This document shows, piece after piece, positions 61,597-64,000 of a stretch of DNA of 64,000 bases (its first letter is position 1; each line of letters opens with the position of its first letter). Source of the stretch: Monomorium pharaonis (taxonomy: Eukaryota > Arthropoda > Insecta > Hymenoptera > Formicidae); contig NC_050473.1 of the NCBI RefSeq assembly GCF_013373865.1, positions 17,213,597 through 17,277,596 of the forward strand, read 5' to 3'. The position numbers were made by a program, and so were the translations under genes. Below the pieces are notes generated by a model. The model ran no database searches, was not told where the DNA came from, and saw only the letters and a program-made list of their open reading frames with translations.

Positions 61597-64000
61597 GGGG
61601 GTGAGAGGAAGGAAGACAATCGCGTTTCCAGAGCGGGCAATCTTGTCACCGGCTAATGGAATGTAATAGAACGCTTGCCAGTCACCGCCTTGTGCCCTCC
61701 CGCCGTCCTTTTCGTTTCCGTCGTCTTCTCTCCTCCTTCCCGTGCGTTTCGCTCGCCTCCTCCTCGTGCCGCCGACGCATCCGTAGACTTTTCTCTTTGT
61801 CCACGCGCTTTGTTCTTATTGCGAGAGATACGCGCGCGATCGCGCTGGCTCCAGAGATAGAGAGAAAAAGAATGAGAGGGAGGAAGGGATGGAGGGAGGA
61901 AGAGAGCGCGAGTAAGGTCTTTCGTCGCTATTTTAAGAGATGCGCTTCCACCCCCGCACTTATTTCCGTCGCTTTTATTTCTATATACGCCACCGTACTT
62001 GAAATTAGACAGCTGGCACGCCGACCGTAAAAAATCTCACGGCGCAGGCGGATCGTCGCGGACTCTCGCACGCTGCCGAACCGCTGCCTCTCGTGTCCAC
62101 GCATCTCATAACGGTAATTAAATGTGCTGATGTTATGACTAACTGCCCCTGATAACTCTAGCTACTTTACAATTCTTACTTGTGGAAATAAATCTCCCTC
62201 TGCTGCTTTCCTATCTCGAGAAATAAAAAGGGAGAAAGACGAAAGTACGACTCTCGAGTTTTACTTGCAAAAAGTCTGTTGTGAGAAAGAATGCAGTTAA
62301 TATTTATAAAATCTAAAAACACTTTGTTTCTGAAGAATACCTGTGGCTGCGTTTAGCAAAAAAAAAAAAAATTTAAGTTCAAGTTTCTCGTCTTTTCCTC
62401 TCTTTCTCTCGTCCTATTATATTTTGCTGTAATTTATTACAAAAAAGACAAGAACATTAAGGCTTGTTAAAAATAAAAATTATGAGTAAAAACAGAAATG
62501 TAAATATCTAATAGTAAATAATTATCGTGTGTCGTAGACTGAAACTGAAAACGAAAACTCAAAAGAACTCAGCAAGCGATCCTGTTCGAAAATGCTGCGC
62601 TCGAACTTTTTACATATCTCATAACGTATATCTCATCCCTCACAGCTGCAAAAGACAATTTCATTACGTTGCATCTGAACTTCGAGGAATGAAATACAAG
62701 TAGCAAAAAAAAAAAAGATTACAAACAAGAAACAAGCAAAAAATTTAATACGTGGCACAAAAAAATGTCTTCTTCATAATATTTTTAATTCTCGTGTCAA
62801 CAATGTATCTTCTTGCTACGAAATTAATATCAAACTGTTGAAATACATCTGGTGTTCCTTTACTACCAAATCAGACCTAAACGGCAGTCTTTTTGCAGGT
62901 TTGAAATTTACGTCTTCCTAGAAGGAAACCTGGAGAAAAAGCTTTAGGGAGAAACTGTAGGCAAAAGCGAAAGAAGAGGCGGGTAATAAAAATTATATTT
63001 AGAAACCACGCCCGTTACCGCAATGCGAGTTACGTGCTCGAGGCCTCGATCGTGACTAATTGCAGAAACAATAACGGCGGTTCGATAAAAATAATAGCCG
63101 CGATGACATTAAAGAAAATTCGAATACATCATACTACGCGAAAAAAAATTCCACTATGTTGGATCGTATATCTTTTTTTTTGCACTATTAAAAAAAAATT
63201 GAAACATCTCCGGAGATCGTAACAGCGCATATTGTAGAATACATATTGCACGGAAGAAGAATTTTCTATAATTTTTACTTTTTTGCTCCGCTGAATAGCG
63301 TGATGCAAGTAACAGACACGAAACCAAAGTACGTCATATTTCACGCGCAGTAGGTATACGTCCAAAGAACAATATGCACATTGTTCGTGTACGTATGCAC
63401 AAACTCTGTACACATAATTTGCATGAGCCGTCGCTTGTAAATCTTTATTGCGTCTCCGGAATCATGCAAGTTTTGAACAATGGTAATAGAGAGGATAAAC
63501 AGAACGGCAATAGACGGCATAATAGGGTTATCGAGACAGAATTTCGAGGTATTAATTTACCGATTTCCCCCCTCCCTGCGGATTCACGTGTAAAATAACA
63601 CAACCCGATTTCCATCTTCGCCACGTTTCATATAAATGTCCGATGAAACGAGAACGATCGTTTCGGATACGACGGCAACGTTGACGACCTATAAATAAGC
63701 GCCGTGGAATTAAGAATGTAATATTAAAGATTTGCCGACCCAATGTTATATTTGATGCGGCAAATCTATGGAAAATCAATAGCTTTCCAGTTGGACCTTT
63801 CTTTAGAACTTCTCAGAAACTTTGCGGGGTCGCGCTTTATTATCGTGATATCTTTTATGGACGCACGTGCGCGCGTGTTTTGAATCTGAAAGTCTCTCGA
63901 AAGGGAGGGAGGGAGGAAAGAATCTTCCTCGTGGAGCCTGGAGACCACCTAGGCCTCGCGCAAGGGATCAGCCTTATCACGAGGCTTCGCTTCATCGAAA

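Larger units (their letters stand above)
52405..64000. other. Presumed fax intron or 5' region, no coding exon recognised
   Basis: 11.6 kb without a protein-coding exon I can support. AT-rich DNA alternates with CpG/GC-rich islands at about 53990-54600, 55600-56660, 57600-58120, 59860-60680 and 61480-62100. It also has microsatellites, two inverted-repeat elements and one diverged duplication. Open frames of 100-240 codons in the islands occur on both strands and reflect composition and simple repeats. Confidence 0.5.

Overview
The window is nuclear DNA of an insect. Its genes have many short AT-rich introns, its proteins are animal housekeeping proteins, and CpG-rich first-exon/promoter islands stand out from AT-rich flanks. 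Protein character and base composition suggest a hymenopteran, probably an ant, but this is inference and I cannot name a species. There are no prokaryotic operons, CRISPR arrays or rRNA genes, and I see no transposase or viral gene.

Layout, left to right. (1) The 5' end of a sarcosine dehydrogenase-like gene (SARDH, minus, running off the left edge). (2) A complete HERC2 giant E3 ubiquitin ligase gene (minus, about 2.9-18.8 kb, about 4,800 residues), most of it in one 11.1-kb exon. (3) XPNPEP3, a mitochondrial-type Xaa-Pro aminopeptidase, divergent from HERC2. (4) PAICS (minus) and PPAT (plus), two enzymes of de novo purine synthesis, divergent with 4.4 kb between their start codons. (5) GTF3C6, a TFIIIC subunit (minus), convergent with PPAT. 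(6) SEC61B, the small subunit of the ER translocon (plus). (7) A multi-pass membrane protein with a DUF1295/steroid-5-alpha-reductase-like C-terminal signature (plus). (8) The 3' three coding exons of failed axon connections (fax, minus); its 5' exons are not recognisable in the remaining 11.6 kb. Exon boundaries were set by hand from GT/AG sites and reading-frame continuity. For every complete gene the exon lengths sum to a whole number of codons, and protein lengths fit the families.

The non-coding DNA holds several small inverted-repeat elements (MITE-like). A 118-bp family occurs at 20.1 kb and 36.4 kb, with a shorter relative inside a PPAT intron at 31.8 kb. Unrelated elements lie at 28.5, 36.6, 43.6, 53.5 and 59.4 kb. 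A diverged tandem array with a period of about 120-130 bp fills 36.73-37.22 kb, and a degenerate tRNA-derived element lies at 39.6 kb. The right-hand 11 kb alternates AT-rich DNA with several CpG-rich, microsatellite-rich islands that look like promoter/5' regulatory DNA and have no convincing exon.

I did not find a clearly new multi-gene system. The most notable items are the divergent PPAT/PAICS pair, the giant HERC2 exon with a separate cysteine-rich N-terminal exon, the MITE families and tandem array, and start-codon exons of only 3 and 7 coding bases.
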